Positions 33,405 to 44,999 of a stretch of 64,000 nucleotides of DNA are shown here, one piece after another. Below the pieces are notes generated by a model that searched no databases, was not told the origin of the DNA, and was given only the letters and a program-made list of their open reading frames with translations. Made by a program: the position numbers and the translations under genes. The DNA comes from Serripes groenlandicus (lineage: Eukaryota; Mollusca; Bivalvia; Cardiida; Cardiidae): assembly GCA_031761405.1 (NCBI GenBank), contig JASEVX010000001.1, positions 26,622,854 through 26,686,853 on the forward strand, given 5' to 3'. Numbering within the stretch: position 1 is the first letter of the stretch; every line of letters begins with the position of its first letter.

Positions 33405-33619
33405 AATGATTTTTCACCGAATTTATACCTTGTTGATATCGTGTTCCGGATATATTGACAGTTTCACAATTTAATTGAACGCAATGAGCATAAAAGAGCA
33501 AAGCACTAAAATGAATCGGAAAGGACATGCGCAAAGAAGATGCGAAGTAATATCTCGACGATAAACCTTTAACATCTAGGTCAAAACCCACGTTAATCAG
33601 CTATCGCCGAAACAAATAA

Positions 33620-34235
33620 AATCAGGTGAGCGATCCAGGACCATCATAGCCGTCTTGTTTTATGATCCACTACGCATTTATATCGTAGGAATAATAAGTG
33701 TCTTATATGGAAGAAAACTTATCTACAGGTTTTTTTTCTACATTTTTATATCACCTATGGCCAAAGGCTCAAGATGGGCTATTCTGATCACTTTCTGTCC
33801 GTCGTCCGTCGTTAACATTTAGCTTTTAACATCATCTCCTCCTTAACCATAGGACCAATTTCAACCAAACTTCACAGAAATGTTCCTTTGGTGGCCCTCT
33901 TTCAAAATTGTTCAAAGATTTAAATTCCATTGAGAACTCTGGTTGCCACGGCAACAAAAAAGGGGAAATTAACCAACACTTAAAAAAAACCTTCTTGTCT
34001 AAAAGTAGAAGGCCCAGGCCTTTGATATTTAGTATGTAGCTTCATCTAGTGGACCTCTACCAAGATTATTCAAATTTTAGCCATGGGGTCAAAATGGACT
34101 ATTCCCCGGGGATCACTTGTTTTACATAGACTCGTATAGGGAATTTTTTTTAAAAATCTTCTTGTCTAATAGTAGAAGGCCCAGGCCTTTGATATTGGGT
34201 ATGTAGCTTCATCTAGTAAACCTCTACCATAAGAT
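33620..34235. repeat. Tandem-core repeat next to the nuclease relic, with a GGGCC..GGCCC-type end
   Basis: 33622-33660 carries the 3' end motif AGGTGAGCGATCCAGGACC. From 33757 a second element starts with TCACCTATGGCC and TCTGTCCGTCGTCCGTCG and has two units with CTTCTTGTCTAA-AGTAGAAGGCCCAGGCC. It abuts the first open frame of the gene relic, so the gene's true 5' end may be lost. Confidence 0.65.
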
Positions 34236-34247
34236 TCAATTACATCT

Positions 34248-35665
34248 GTGTGTGATATACATATAAGTGATTTTAATAATGAAAACTGGACAAAAATATG
34301 CTTGTTTGAGAAACAGTTTTCTGATACTCATCTGGACATCAGCAGGGACAGTTACGAAAAACTGATATCCAAGAAATGGGACTATCACTTCAAGTTATGC
34401 AATGCATGTCAAATATCCAAACAACTTCAAAACGATTCACGATCTGCAATAAACACTAGACTAAAGCGCAAATTAGTTGCACAAAAGTCTTCAGCAATAA
34501 AGATAGAAACAACAACGGCCCATTTGCCAGAAATTCTTGAGAGCCAAATACTGGACTTATTTCCAAAAGACTATGGAATTGCTTCATGCTTATGTGTGGA
34601 CTGCACAGTATCATGTTCCCATGCACCTGCTGTGCACGTGTACTTAGGCTTTAGTAATGAACAAAATGGAAAGTAGAGAAAACATAGAAACCAGCATAAA
34701 GTCTTGTAACTGCGCGGAAATTGTTTTCTTTGACAATAACACTTCAAAAATCGAAAATGAAGTAGGTAAAAGACGTTTCGAATTCAGTGACTTATATGTA
34801 CATGGAAAAGTACAAACCTGCATTCTATACCAGTGCTTACCTGGACAAGATGAGATTATAATAGAAGAACAAACTTGTAACGAATGTTTTCCCTCCACTC
34901 TTCCTCAACCATTACAGGGAAACACTTTTGAAATACTGCCAGAATGGTACATGAATACGCCACTTAATTGTGAAATTTTGTTAGAACCTTTTGTAAACAA
35001 AAGAAGCCTAGCAAAAGCTGAAACCAAAGGTGCATTTTTGAAACAGAAACTTACAAAACTGTATACACTGTGTGATACACTTCTAAATACGTCAAACAGA
35101 CACTACAGTGGTGTACTTTAAGATGTCAGTACCCAAGAGCTTTCCATGAACTTTCAATCTATAAAGAGTGTCTTTAGTGTGACAGGTGCATTTGGCACGA
35201 CGAAAAGTTTGCGGTCAGCAGAGAACATTATTAAACTGAGTGCCACAGATGACAAATGCTAGTATGACACATACTTACGAAGGTGTGAAATGAATTACAA
35301 CAGTGCAGCTGGACCGAAAACAGAGAAGGTCAATCTCAGAGAATGTGTTATCATCTTTATGATGGACAACCTTGTGCGGTTGAAATACCATGCCGATCCA
35401 GACCCAGGTGAAAGTAAGTCCATGCATGTGTACTCACCAATCACCTTGAAAGGTGTACCAAAAGACTGCATAGAAGTTGAGCACTGGCCTCATGCTGACT
35501 GTGACGGTGACACTATATGTAGCTGTAAGAAAGCTCGCTATCTATGCAAAGAAGATGTTGAGCGATTGGTCATGAACTTGACTGAAGCAGAAGATGACAT
35601 CCTATTGAGATTCAAACAATTGAATACATGGGGTTACAAAGCAGCTTGGGAATTCATATTTGAAA
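34248..35665 (+). pseudogene. Transposon-type gene with C-terminal XPG-like nuclease: 5' coding block
   Basis: First block of a long plus-strand gene. A Cys-containing N-terminus (FKLCNACQ, CLCVDCTVSC) is followed by a frame change near 34640-34680, then a second stretch to TAA at 35119-35121. The same frame continues as DVSTQELSMNFQS to TAG at 35260-35262, then as YDTYLRRCEMNYNSAAGP. FMMDNLVRLKYH may correspond to the catalytic-Asp strand of a DDE transposase (inference), with MHVYSPITLKG and a Cys-rich CDGDTICSCKKARYLC after it. It ends at a GTATGT donor (35666). I know similar uncharacterised proteins as multi-copy families in cnidarians and molluscs. Three breaks show that it is not functional. 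Confidence 0.6.
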
Positions 35666-35844
35666 GTATGTTGTTGATCTATATATGTGTGTATCATACG
35701 CATTTTGATTTATACATGTTTTTAACTTAAGAAGCTACACTATTTAAACAAATTAACTATACTTCCTCATATTGATAATATACTATTTTAAACTGCAATC
35801 AATTGTTTTTGTTTACATTAACAACAATTTCAATCTCATTACAG

Positions 35845-35990
35845 ATGATGTCCGCAAGACTCAGCCCATTGATTACCGGTCAGACTGTAGGTTTCCACTG
35901 GCAAATACAGATTCTGAACAACATGCCACTACAAACCTTGAAGAATCTCTAGCTTCTATTTACATACATGAAAGTCTCTCAGAGGCAGAA
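35845..35990 (+). pseudogene. Same gene: middle exon
   Basis: Acceptor TCTCATTACAG precedes 35845 and donor GTATGT follows 35990. The exon joins in phase to the block before (GAA A + AT) and to the exon at 36221. It encodes about 48 residues, NDVRKTQPIDYRSDCRF then a Glu-rich end, with no stop. Intact splice sites show the gene was once spliced. Confidence 0.65.
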
Positions 35991-36220
35991 GTATGTTATT
36001 TAAATTGCAACTTATGTTTTAATTAGATTTGTGTTACAAATATAATAATCAAAACATAGACAAAATTGAATTGACACAGTAAGTGGTTGCAAAGGTATCA
36101 CACTAATTTGAATGTTAAATCACTGAGTTAACATTTGAATTAACTTACTGGTGAAGAAAATAACTTGTTATGCTTAGTTCTAGGAGTAATTAAGTTATTG
36201 TGTATTTCTTTCATTTACAG

Positions 36221-39200
36221 GAAATAAGCTTACACGTTTCACAAAGTAGTCTGTCTTGTGCTGTACTCACCACACAGACTGAATGCAATGAAGCTTTATC
36301 GGAGCAAGACTTATATGAACTGAATGACCTATTGAATTTTAACATGGAAACTTTACCAGGCGCAATTGATTTGGATGAAGAAGGCGACATATCATTAGAA
36401 GATTCAATTATCGGATTCTGCATTGACAGTGATGAAGATTTAAGCACAGATAATGTCAGGAAACAAGAGCATGATACTGATACATTAGGTGTAGAGTTGT
36501 CAGGCTTTCTTCAAAGCATTGGTTTTCAACAATTCAAACCTCCCAAGCTCCTTACTCGGCACCCTCCAACCGCTGTTGGCAGAGATGACGATGTAAGGAA
36601 ACTGCAAGAAATACTTGATGATGTTCTATTAAAAACGTACACTATTGACTGTTCAATTGCAGACAAAATACTCTTTGGACCAGACAACAAAATTGGTGCC
36701 AACCTGCTAAAACTTCAGGAAAGCAGTACCAAGTATAATACGTTTTTAGCTGAATTTCCTGTACTCAATCTTAGAAAATCAAAAATCAACATCCTATGCA
36801 GTGCATACAAAGATGCAGGCATACTCCACATTTTGAAATACATGAGAGATGAAGAAGTAAAGGAATGGAAGCAGCTAATAACAGCAGAACATATCCAAAC
36901 AGCAACAAGATACATCAGACAACTATCGATTGCTTTACACATTGCATTTATGTGTAAATTCATCCAAGGAAAATCATCAGCAGAACAACAGGAAGTCATT
37001 GCACACATATCACAAACTAACAGCATGGATGAACACTGGCAAGAATTTGATGAATTCATGAAAGAAGGGGGAAGAAAAAATGGAACATTTGCACTTCACC
37101 ACGATATAATGAATCATTGTGACGAATGCAGTGCGATAGCTATGGCAGAGAGACTTGGTGGTGAACAAGGCTACACACTCCTCTTGGCAGTTGATAAAAC
37201 TTCACTGCCGTTCTCATTTTTGAATGGAGCCTCCTCTTATGCAGGATTTACCACAAGACTGTTACACCTTAAAGCAGGGCATTTCTATCAGCAGATGAAA
37301 TCCACGCTGTTCACAACACCACATAAAGACAGTGAAATCAAATTTGCGATGGATGCTCAACGTGAAATGGACCATCGTGATGTTCTGAAGGTTTTCCGTT
37401 CTGGTCCTAACGTGTCCTCAGTCATTCCAAGAATGTCACTGATTGATTCCTTGAATGAAATACATGAAGTCACAATTAAACAGGATGAAACATCAGCCAA
37501 AAAAAGGAACAGATCACTTGAGAGTCTGTTAGGCCTGACGATTACTGCAACCGACAAACGCTACATATCAAGGTTAGTTGGCCTGAATTTGAGACAAGGC
37601 GGCCTTTCTACAAGCGAAGACAATTACTGTGTACAACGTGTACAACCAAAACCGCCCACCACTTTCTGATGCAATTCTAGACAAAAATACACATGAAATT
37701 GGCCAATTTCTGATCAGAAGATTTATTGTACGAATTGAATTATTTGGCTGTTCCAAAACTGATGAGCCAGACATTTCATCAGTAAGAGGTCCTCAAGGAT
37801 TATTGCAGAAACTTAAACACTCTAAAGGAGTTACGCTCAGAAGGACAAGTGTCAAACCGCAGATCACTGGAAAATCTGAAAGGCAAATAAAAGAAGAACA
37901 AAGAAAGAAAAATGTGCAAAAAGAAACAAAACGGATTGACTGTTATTCTTCAGAAATGAATGCATGCCAAGCAATAGTTAAACCAGATTGCTCGAAGCCA
38001 AAAGTCATGAAATCTGGTGGTATGAAAAATGCTCCCATCAATGCCCTTTCCAAGGTGATTTCGCAAATATCTGTAGCCAAATCCGATGCAGAAAAGAGTG
38101 CTGACCTTGAACAAGCCGGCCTCTTATTTTCCAGTAAAAAGACTGTGCCCAAGGACATCGCCTGTTCAGTTATAAAGGCTACAGTTGAATTTGCTGGAGT
38201 GACGTTTCAGACAAATGCTGTGACAGGAAAACAATATTTGAAGTACATCGAAAGTTCCATCATTGGAAGGTCGCAGATCATGTTTCCAAATCTTGACCAT
38301 CGTGCCATATGCGAAGAGAAGTACAGTTTCACACCAGATGATTTTAAGGCTGCTACAATATGCTAAAGAAAAGACAAGTCAATTTACAATTACTCATTTG
38401 AAAACATCATCTGAGGTATTGTGTCTTGAACAATTTGACAAAGCTTCTGTTACATCAACAAGTGAAGGAAAAAGCATTGTAAGCACATATCTTGCAAGAA
38501 ATGTTAAAAAAATGCAGATAAAGTCAAATCTTACATTGGACATTGACAGTGAACTTCAAATAAGGTACACAACACCTACAAGAGCTGTTTTTTCTCAACA
38601 ACAAGGGTTACAGCATATCCACTTACTCTCTGAAATCAAGCATTGTAAAGGTGAAGCAGAGATGGCACAACTAGACTGGCTCTTCAATTATGGAACCAAA
38701 TTAGATGAAGGACAATCTTGTGCAAGTATATTTACATCAGGAGATATTGACTCTGTTGTTTTACATTTGTTTGCCTTGTCATACTTGTGGCCACGGTCCG
38801 AAGTCCCAAATAAATTCAAACATCATGTCTACGTCATTTTACACAAAACAGGCGGCTTACTTGATATATACAACATTACTGGAATCTTGGAAGTTCTTGA
38901 AAGAGAATGGAGAGACGATACAATAGGCATAAAGATTGCATTAGCATTGTCTCTGTGAGGTATCGACTTTTTACCAAATTTTCATGGTTTTACGCATTCA
39001 AAGACATTGGACATCTTCATGGAAAATGAAGAACTTAGAAAATATGTTCAAAATCAGCCGTGATGACAAAAAGGTTAAGATCTGTTTCGACAGAATTCTT
39101 TATAAAGATCTAGTTAAACGGCTGTATTGTCCGAACAATGCTGACCCATCAGATTTTATGTACGAAGAAATTCGTCAAATTTCAATAAGACCACCAACGA

Positions 39201-39403
39201 AAAAGAAAGAAAAAACACTTCGAAACCCACCAACCTGGTTACCACCTGAATCTGCAATTGAACAGCTTGCCAATAACGTGGACTGTCTAATCCAATATTA
39301 TCTGACCATTGGCCAAGCTGACGCATCATTGCCAGATTTTGTAAAACAAGGATGTTGGGGAACAGTTATTACATACATATTAAATGTGTCTAAAGTTTTG
39401 TAA
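36221..39403 (+). pseudogene. Same gene: large 3' exon with XPG/FEN1-like nuclease region
   Basis: Acceptor TTTCATTTACAG precedes 36221. An open stretch of about 480 codons includes DKILFGPDNKIGANLLKLQ, NLRKSKINILCSAYKDAG, HHDIMNHCDECSAIAMAERL and AMDAQREMDHRDVLKVFRSG, blocks I recognise from the mollusc/cnidarian family. The frame shifts near 37627 (into NVYNQNRPPLSDAIL), again near 38362 and near 39060. The C-terminal part carries FTSGDIDSVVLHLFALS and, after TGA at 38956-38958, GIDFLPNFHGFTHSK. The family form is C-G-N-D-F-hydrophobic-P, as in XPG/FEN1 nucleases, so Asn has become Ile. XPG plus transposase suggests an Academ (AcademX-like) transposon, by inference. Decayed, not expressed as a whole protein. 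Confidence 0.65.
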
Positions 39404-39502
39404 TAACGGTAGAAGACATACGTATTTTGTATCGTTGTAAATGTGTTGTTGGGTGTAAAGAGCAATTGGCAGGCTGCCAACTATGGTTTTACTACAATGA
39501 CC

Positions 39503-39788
39503 AGGCCGGTAGCTCAGTCGGTAGCGACGCGGGCTGTCAATCCAGGGGTTGTGAGTTCGAATCCCGGCTCGGCCAACTTTCTTTCCGACGATTGACAAAA
39601 GTCAATGTGACATGCATCATTCGTCTTCCACCAATGGGCTAAGTCTATGTGGAAAAGCAGCCAGTTGCTTGGGAAGATTGTTGTGTGGAGTACTGGTGTA
39701 AGAAAACCAGGAAATGCATGAGTAGGTGAACTAGCCGCCGTGATATAACTGAAAAATTGTTGAAAACGGCGTTAAACCCAATCAATCA
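39503..39788 (+). mobile_element. Full-length tRNA-derived SINE with Meta-like 3' domain
   Basis: Best-preserved copy: A box TAGCTCAGTCGGTAG, intact B box GTTCGAATCC, body GACAAAAGTCAATGTGAC, tail CCGCCGTGATATAACTG and GGCGTTAAACCCAATCAATC. Because the tRNA-like head is followed by the SINE body it is not counted as a tRNA gene. Confidence 0.9.
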
Positions 39789-40204
39789 AGGACCTCGTAT
39801 AAAAAAAATATATCATTGAAAGAGAAGTATGTTAGACAAGGAAGGAAGCATAGGGGATAGATGTTTTGTCTGTGTTTTAATCAGAATCGTTAAATACAGA
39901 CATAATATTTCAGTAACTAATTATAAAGTGTAAGCTAATTGATCTGATCAATTGATTGTTCTAAAACAAACTGACATCGTCTTTTATCTGTCTGTAACAT
40001 TTTACGTATTGCATGATGGTCATTTCATTATTTTATCAAAACCTGATCGCCTGATCGGTGCTTGATGGTTATTTGTTTGAGTTTTATGACCTTTAAATTC
40101 CGATAAACAACAGTACAATGTAATTGACGCCTTTTGACACATTGTTTCCTTCTTAGTTTATATATGATGTCATACAGGTTGTACTGTTGTACTGTTGTAA
40201 CAAA

Positions 40205-40280
40205 GACATAATACACATGGAAAGGTGAACACGGCCGCCGTGACATGATTGAAAATTGTTGAAATAGTGTCAAAATTGAA
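40205..40280 (+). repeat. Degraded SINE tail
   Basis: GGCCGCCGTGACATGATTG and TGTTGAAATAGTGTC match the Meta-like domain with mutations. No head is seen. Confidence 0.5.
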
Positions 40281-40319
40281 TCAACCATAAGAACTTTGTA
40301 CACAGTTTTGTCTAGATGG

Positions 40320-41090
40320 TTTCAAAGTTGTCTAATGCAGATTTGCCTTATGTTGGAAAGGGTTTATTGTCCAAACTGTACATTATGTTTTATTTGCACC
40401 CATTCCGTTTTATTTCAATTATAAGTATCGGTATATCCACCAATTAATTTGGATTATCCACACATAACACATTGGGAAAATCTATTTCACTTGCTACACG
40501 GCATTTGTCCCATTGTGTAAAGGATTTGTGCCACACCCTACGAAAGGAGGGAAATACTTTGCCTCAACCTTGCGAGGCAGATATCAGACTGATCATGAAT
40601 TGTTGTGTTTGCTTTTTAGTTGTGAATCACACTGTAAGTTTCTTGGGAAGATTCATGACCAAAAAACTACCACACAAATATGCAATTTGATCTTAGTATG
40701 CAATTAACACTGAATCTATCCAAATGCGGAATTTGTGCTGACACGGTTCATTAATGATTAAATCCTGACGCGCTATGACGTAAGCATTTCCCATAGGCTC
40801 TCCTAAATTTCGATGTTAAAATCTGTGACCTTTAGTGTTTGTGAAATTGGACGATTTCAATTTGATTATAAGGCATTTTTTATGCAGGTTTGTGAGAAAT
40901 TATTTTACAATTCATTCTTTAACAAACAAATACATCTTTTGAAAGTTTGGTCAAATATGCAAAAATCAGTTTAACCTTTTATTGCACGTGTCGATCATTG
41001 ACGCGTTTGTAGCAGACAGATTATTTCTGATATTTTTTACACATGTCAAGGTCGTGTTTTTGTTTACCTTCCATGGTCACGCGATGTAAG
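40320..41090. other. Stretch without a supportable gene
   Basis: Short overlapping frames at 40472-40707 differ in both reading frames and have no recognisable motif. A MITE scrap (AATGCAGATTTGCCTTATG then GGAAAGGGTT) lies at 40336-40362. Confidence 0.4.
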
Positions 41091-41164
41091 AATTGCGCAT
41101 AGAGAAATACACAGCCACGGTTTTATATTATCATTTACTGACAAACTTTAATTCCGAGGGAATC

Positions 41165-41278
41165 TATGTGGGAACCGTTAGACGCGAGGGAATGCGTATG
41201 TATTGGGGAATCAATAGACGCGGAGAAACGCGTATGTATTGGGGAATCGATAGACGCGTGGGAATGCGTATGTAAGCG
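41165..41278 (+). repeat. ~39-bp minisatellite, three units
   Basis: Repeats of GGGAATCnnTAGACGCG followed by GGAATGCGTATGTATTG at about 41170, 41205 and 41243. The plus-strand frame over it is repeat-derived. Confidence 0.8.
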
Positions 41279-41284
41279 GAAAAG

Positions 41285-41640
41285 GCTTAAGACTTAAGCT
41301 CTACACAAGCATTCTGAGGAACAACGTTGAAAACCGTGTTAATCTGAAATCATTGAAATCCTGGTCAAAATTAAATCAACATTGGCCTAGAGCTAAATGA
41401 AGACTACATATACTACACACATGCAATCTGAGGTACAACTTCAAAGAACATGTGTCTTTAAAAAGTTTGTGTGTACACCATGAGCTACTTCCAGGTGCTA
41501 CTTAAGTCAAACATGGCTATAATGCAGTGAAACAAGAGGATCTCATCATAGGCTAGAGTAAATACATTTCCGGATAACAATCTGCTTCAACAATTTTCAG
41601 CTTACAATGATCTGCAGGATCATGATGATAACCTGTCGTT
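41285..41640. repeat. Partial copy of the 9.7-14 kb segment
   Basis: ACTTAAGCTCTACACAAGC, CTACACACATGCAATCTGAG and the exon-boundary phrase TTTCAGCTTACAATGATC (donor mutated from TACC to TACA on this strand) identify it. An internal deletion joins 41390 to 41405. Confidence 0.65.
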
Positions 41641-42039
41641 CTACGATTTCGATGCTGAGTTTTGAATAAATTGACGTATCCATGTACGGATTTCGAAGAG
41701 TCCATAACCAATTATTGGTACACCAAGATAAATATCCAACATTATATCCAGCTCTTTACTGTTAGCACTGACGTCATTAAATCGGATCCAGTAGTCAAAG
41801 GGATAGTGTATTCAAGTATTGAGCCTTCGGTAAGACGGTGCGGGTACCTTGCACTGAACTGAAAGGTCATAGCTAATTTTAGTTCCTCTCCAATAAAGAT
41901 TTATTTACAGGAAGCACGGTGAATATTTTCCATGTTCAGAAAATATCAGCTTTCTTTAGCTGTATAATGTATCATATAATAATTTGTTTATACAGAATAG
42001 AGAGTGGATAGAGAGCAAGAGATGGGGAAAGAGATATAT

Positions 42040-42145
<106 letters not shown>

Positions 42146-42574
42146 TGTAGGTGCACGAATGAAGGAAAGGGGTTCATTATCACGAGCTAAACATTTACGT
42201 ACCGATTATGAAGTTTTGAACTGAATCAAAAATAGCATTATTTACTTGGATTGATGACTTTGAATTTCCATATAACAAAATATCAAGCCTAATGTTTTAA
42301 GGAAGCTCTCCTAGCATGCAATGTCTTATCTCAATGTAGCGGGAACATTTAAGTAGGTAATGTAAAGAGGTTTCAATATTTCCATTCGCACAAAGGGGAG
42401 AATCAACAACATAACGGATAAAAAGATGTATTCAATTAAAGTCTATATTAAATAATGATTTACTTAAAATAATAGGTTTTGATTTAATGAAGATTCGAGT
42501 TTATTGAATAGTAAAACGCTAAGTAAAGGTAACGATTGATTCATTCATACAAGTACTTCACACACTTGACTTTC

Positions 42575-42747
42575 AGGGCGACTGGCTGATTTTCCACATA
42601 GATAGTTAGTCTATTGGTCGAAGACGAATTACGCTTATCACAGTGACTTTTGTCAAACGTCGGAAATAATGTTGACTGAGCTGGGGTTCGAACTCACAGC
42701 CCCTGGATTGACAGCCCGCGTCGCTACCAACTTATCTACCGGGGCAA
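42575..42747 (-). mobile_element. SINE, reverse orientation, 3'-truncated
   Basis: Minus strand: tRNA-like head (degenerate A box near 42735, B box GAGTTCGAACCCC near 42686-42698), then GACAAAAGTCACTGTGATA. It stops before the Meta-like tail. Confidence 0.8.
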
Positions 42748-43038
42748 GTAAGGGTAAACGTATTAATGTCGACTAGATGTAACCCTTTTCCACATACAAC
42801 ACATCAGAAGCAGATTACTCAAAATAATAATTTCTCGTCGTCTGCATCTGATGCATCAACATATGCCTGCAAGTTGGTAAGGGTTTTTCTTCTCTATCTG
42901 CATTTGTACGCTTTTCTACTCGGTGCCAACACAATCAGTAAAAGGAAAAGGTTCGAACTTTTCTTTTGAAATTACCGCCATCTTGTTTTGATCTTCAGTC
43001 AATTAAGGCACACGAGAAAATATTCACATAAAACCTAG

Positions 43039-43203
43039 TATAACGAAAACGTTCGATATACGTTGCATTTGATATGCAAATTTACATCACCGTTTCGAAG
43101 TGATGTAGTTTAGGGTTACATATATAAGACAAGTGGACCCCTTCAGGGTTGAGTATACCTTTCGCTGAAGGGATCTTCTGCGTCTTTAGCCCGGCACGTT
43201 ACA
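43039..43203 (+). repeat. Left LTR of the TRIM (165 bp)
   Basis: Contains TATATAAG, a possible TATA box, at about 43119-43127. CTTCAGGGTTGAG and CGCTGAAGGGATCTTC form a partly self-complementary block near the 3' end. Confidence 0.85.
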
Positions 43204-43204
43204 T

Positions 43205-43223
43205 TGGTGGCAGCGGTGGGATT
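43205..43223 (+). promoter_or_regulatory. Primer binding site (tRNA-Leu)
   Basis: TGGTGGCAGCGGTGGGATT, one base after the LTR end. It is the full 19-nt complement of a eukaryotic tRNA-Leu 3' end including CCA, and would prime minus-strand DNA synthesis. Confidence 0.85.
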
Positions 43224-43378
43224 GACAATGTTCTTAAATGAAACATGCCGGGCTAAAGACGAAGAAGATCCCTTCATCGACAAGTAGACAACTGAAGACA
43301 ACTGCCATACCGGAGTTGCCTTACCAATGGGTTTCCCAGGCCAAGACTCGGGACGAGTCTTCTCGGAGTGGGAAGTAG

Positions 43379-43543
43379 TGTAACGAAAACGTTCGGAATA
43401 CGTTGCATTTGATATGCAAATTAACATCACCGTTTCGAAGTGATGGAGTTTAGGGTTACATATATAAGACAAGTGGACCCCTTCAGGGTTGAGTATACTT
43501 TTCGCTGAAGGGATCTTCTGCATTTTTAGCCCGGCACGTTACA
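43379..43543 (+). repeat. Right LTR of the TRIM (165 bp)
   Basis: Starts TGTAACGAAAACGTTCGG and ends CACGTTACA. It differs from the left LTR at only a handful of positions, so insertion was fairly recent. Confidence 0.88.
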
Positions 43544-44269
43544 CTCGTAAAAATTCAACAATCACAATAAATTAGGATTAAGCTAAACTTTAGAAAGACC
43601 TATCAACTGAAATAATTGAACAAAAATGTCCGATGTATATACTTGTATGCTTACCATTATGGATTTCAAAAACGTTAACAGTTTCTCCTTAAAAACTACC
43701 CAAAAACACTATCGGTCGAAACTCTACTCTGTTAACTATTTCATAAATTACCTTTATTGCAATATGACCTGACCCTTAACTGTATGAGTATGACAAAACT
43801 TCACACACGTAGCTTGCACAAGTTTTGATAAAAGATCAGATTGTTATCTCTCAAAGTCTGATTTGTTCATGGTTAATTGAATTTTAAGTAGTTTGGTTCT
43901 CATTCTAAAACAAATGTATTGATTTATATATCCTTATTGACTTGATGTTCTGAAAACAAATATTTCATTATAGAAGGCCAGAGAGGTTTATGAGAAACAG
44001 ATACCCAACGTGACTCATTGTCGTATAATATCGGGGTCATTTAAGACAGTAGTAACTTACAATTGCTAAAAATATCATTGCATAAAATGATAAAACGTGA
44101 GTTCAAAATATCGGCATTAATGTGGGGGTTTCTGTCGCAATGCAGCAAATACACCGAGAACGCGGGCAGTGAAGCATAATGTACATTAGTTGTGATCTTT
44201 TAATAGGTGTCATGTCATAAATGGTACACATTGTACAATATATATACATATCAAATACAGGCAGTTTGA

Positions 44270-44376
44270 ACGTGAGGGCGGGTGTAGATGTCTGCGTGCG
44301 TGTGCGTTTGTGTGTGTGTGTGTGGGTGTGTGTGTGTGTGTGTGTGTGTGGGTGTGTGTGTGTGTGTGTGTGTAGC
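44270..44376 (+). repeat. (GT)n microsatellite, interrupted
   Basis: GT dinucleotides with GGGTG interruptions. His-Thr frames on the minus strand come from it. Confidence 0.95.
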
Positions 44377-44888
44377 AAGTGCACTTGAATATCACTCACG
44401 CATGTAGCACGCAAATGTTTTGTAGCACCCGCAGTGAGTGCTACATATGTTCTCACCATTGATTTAACAAATCTTCAGATATTCAAAGAGCTACAACCCC
44501 ATTTGTCTTCTGTTTTGTTAGAGTGACCTTTGGCACACCAATACGTGTTTGTAATGCAAAAGCCAAAATAAATACTTACGCTGTTCAACAGTGCTACATA
44601 GGAGTGTGTGATTGAACACACATGCATGCAGATCGCCTGTTATGTATCACATTGTAAACAACGTTTTATCAACATTTCAATGTATGCATAATGGAGGTAC
44701 AAGTACATACGTGTCATTAATTTATGTCAGTGTTTACCTGTTTGTCAAACTTTTATTTTATAACCATTTTTGTAATACACACTGTGCTACATTGTAATGT
44801 AGAATACAATAAAGGAGTGCTACAAAGGTTGATTTGAAACACAAAGAGCTACACTTTTCAGTAATACACGACTCATTGTGTGTTTCTA

Positions 44889-44889
44889 A

Positions 44890-44946
<57 letters not shown>

Positions 44947-44960
44947 CGCGCGTGTGTGTA
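44889..44960 (+). repeat. (TG)n microsatellite with a (CG) tail
   Basis: About 25 TG units followed by CGCGCACGCGCG. This alternating purine-pyrimidine run is Z-DNA-prone. The Cys-Val frames are artefacts. Confidence 0.95.
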
Positions 44961-44999
44961 TCTATTTTGATGAGGTATGTCGTAGATATACACAACAAC

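Larger units (their letters stand above)
43039..43543 (+). mobile_element. TRIM: 505-bp miniature LTR retrotransposon with tRNA-Leu primer site
   Basis: Two near-identical 165-bp LTRs (43039-43203, 43379-43543) surround 175 bp. The right LTR starts TG and both end CA (GGCACGTTACA). The left begins TATAACG, a mutated TGTAACG. The primer binding site at 43205-43223 is exactly complementary to the 3' end, with CCA, of tRNA-Leu(AAG/UAG). A purine-rich GGAGTGGGAAGTAG precedes the right LTR. No gag or pol is present. The 126-residue minus-strand frame across the LTRs is spurious. Flanks CTAG and CTCG agree at 3 of 4, so a target duplication is only weakly supported. Confidence 0.88.

Noticed and set aside
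39503..39577. tRNA gene
   Set aside because: The tRNA-like sequence has A and B boxes but is followed by a SINE body and tail and has near-identical relatives at 27922 and (reversed) 42747. It is a SINE head.
43143..43523. 126-codon minus-strand frame
   Set aside because: It spans both LTRs and the primer site of the TRIM, antisense to it, with no domain.
43030..43550. Target-site duplication for the TRIM
   Set aside because: Flanks CCTAG and CTCGT do not match. Only a 3-of-4 match (CTAG/CTCG) could be found, so it is not claimed.
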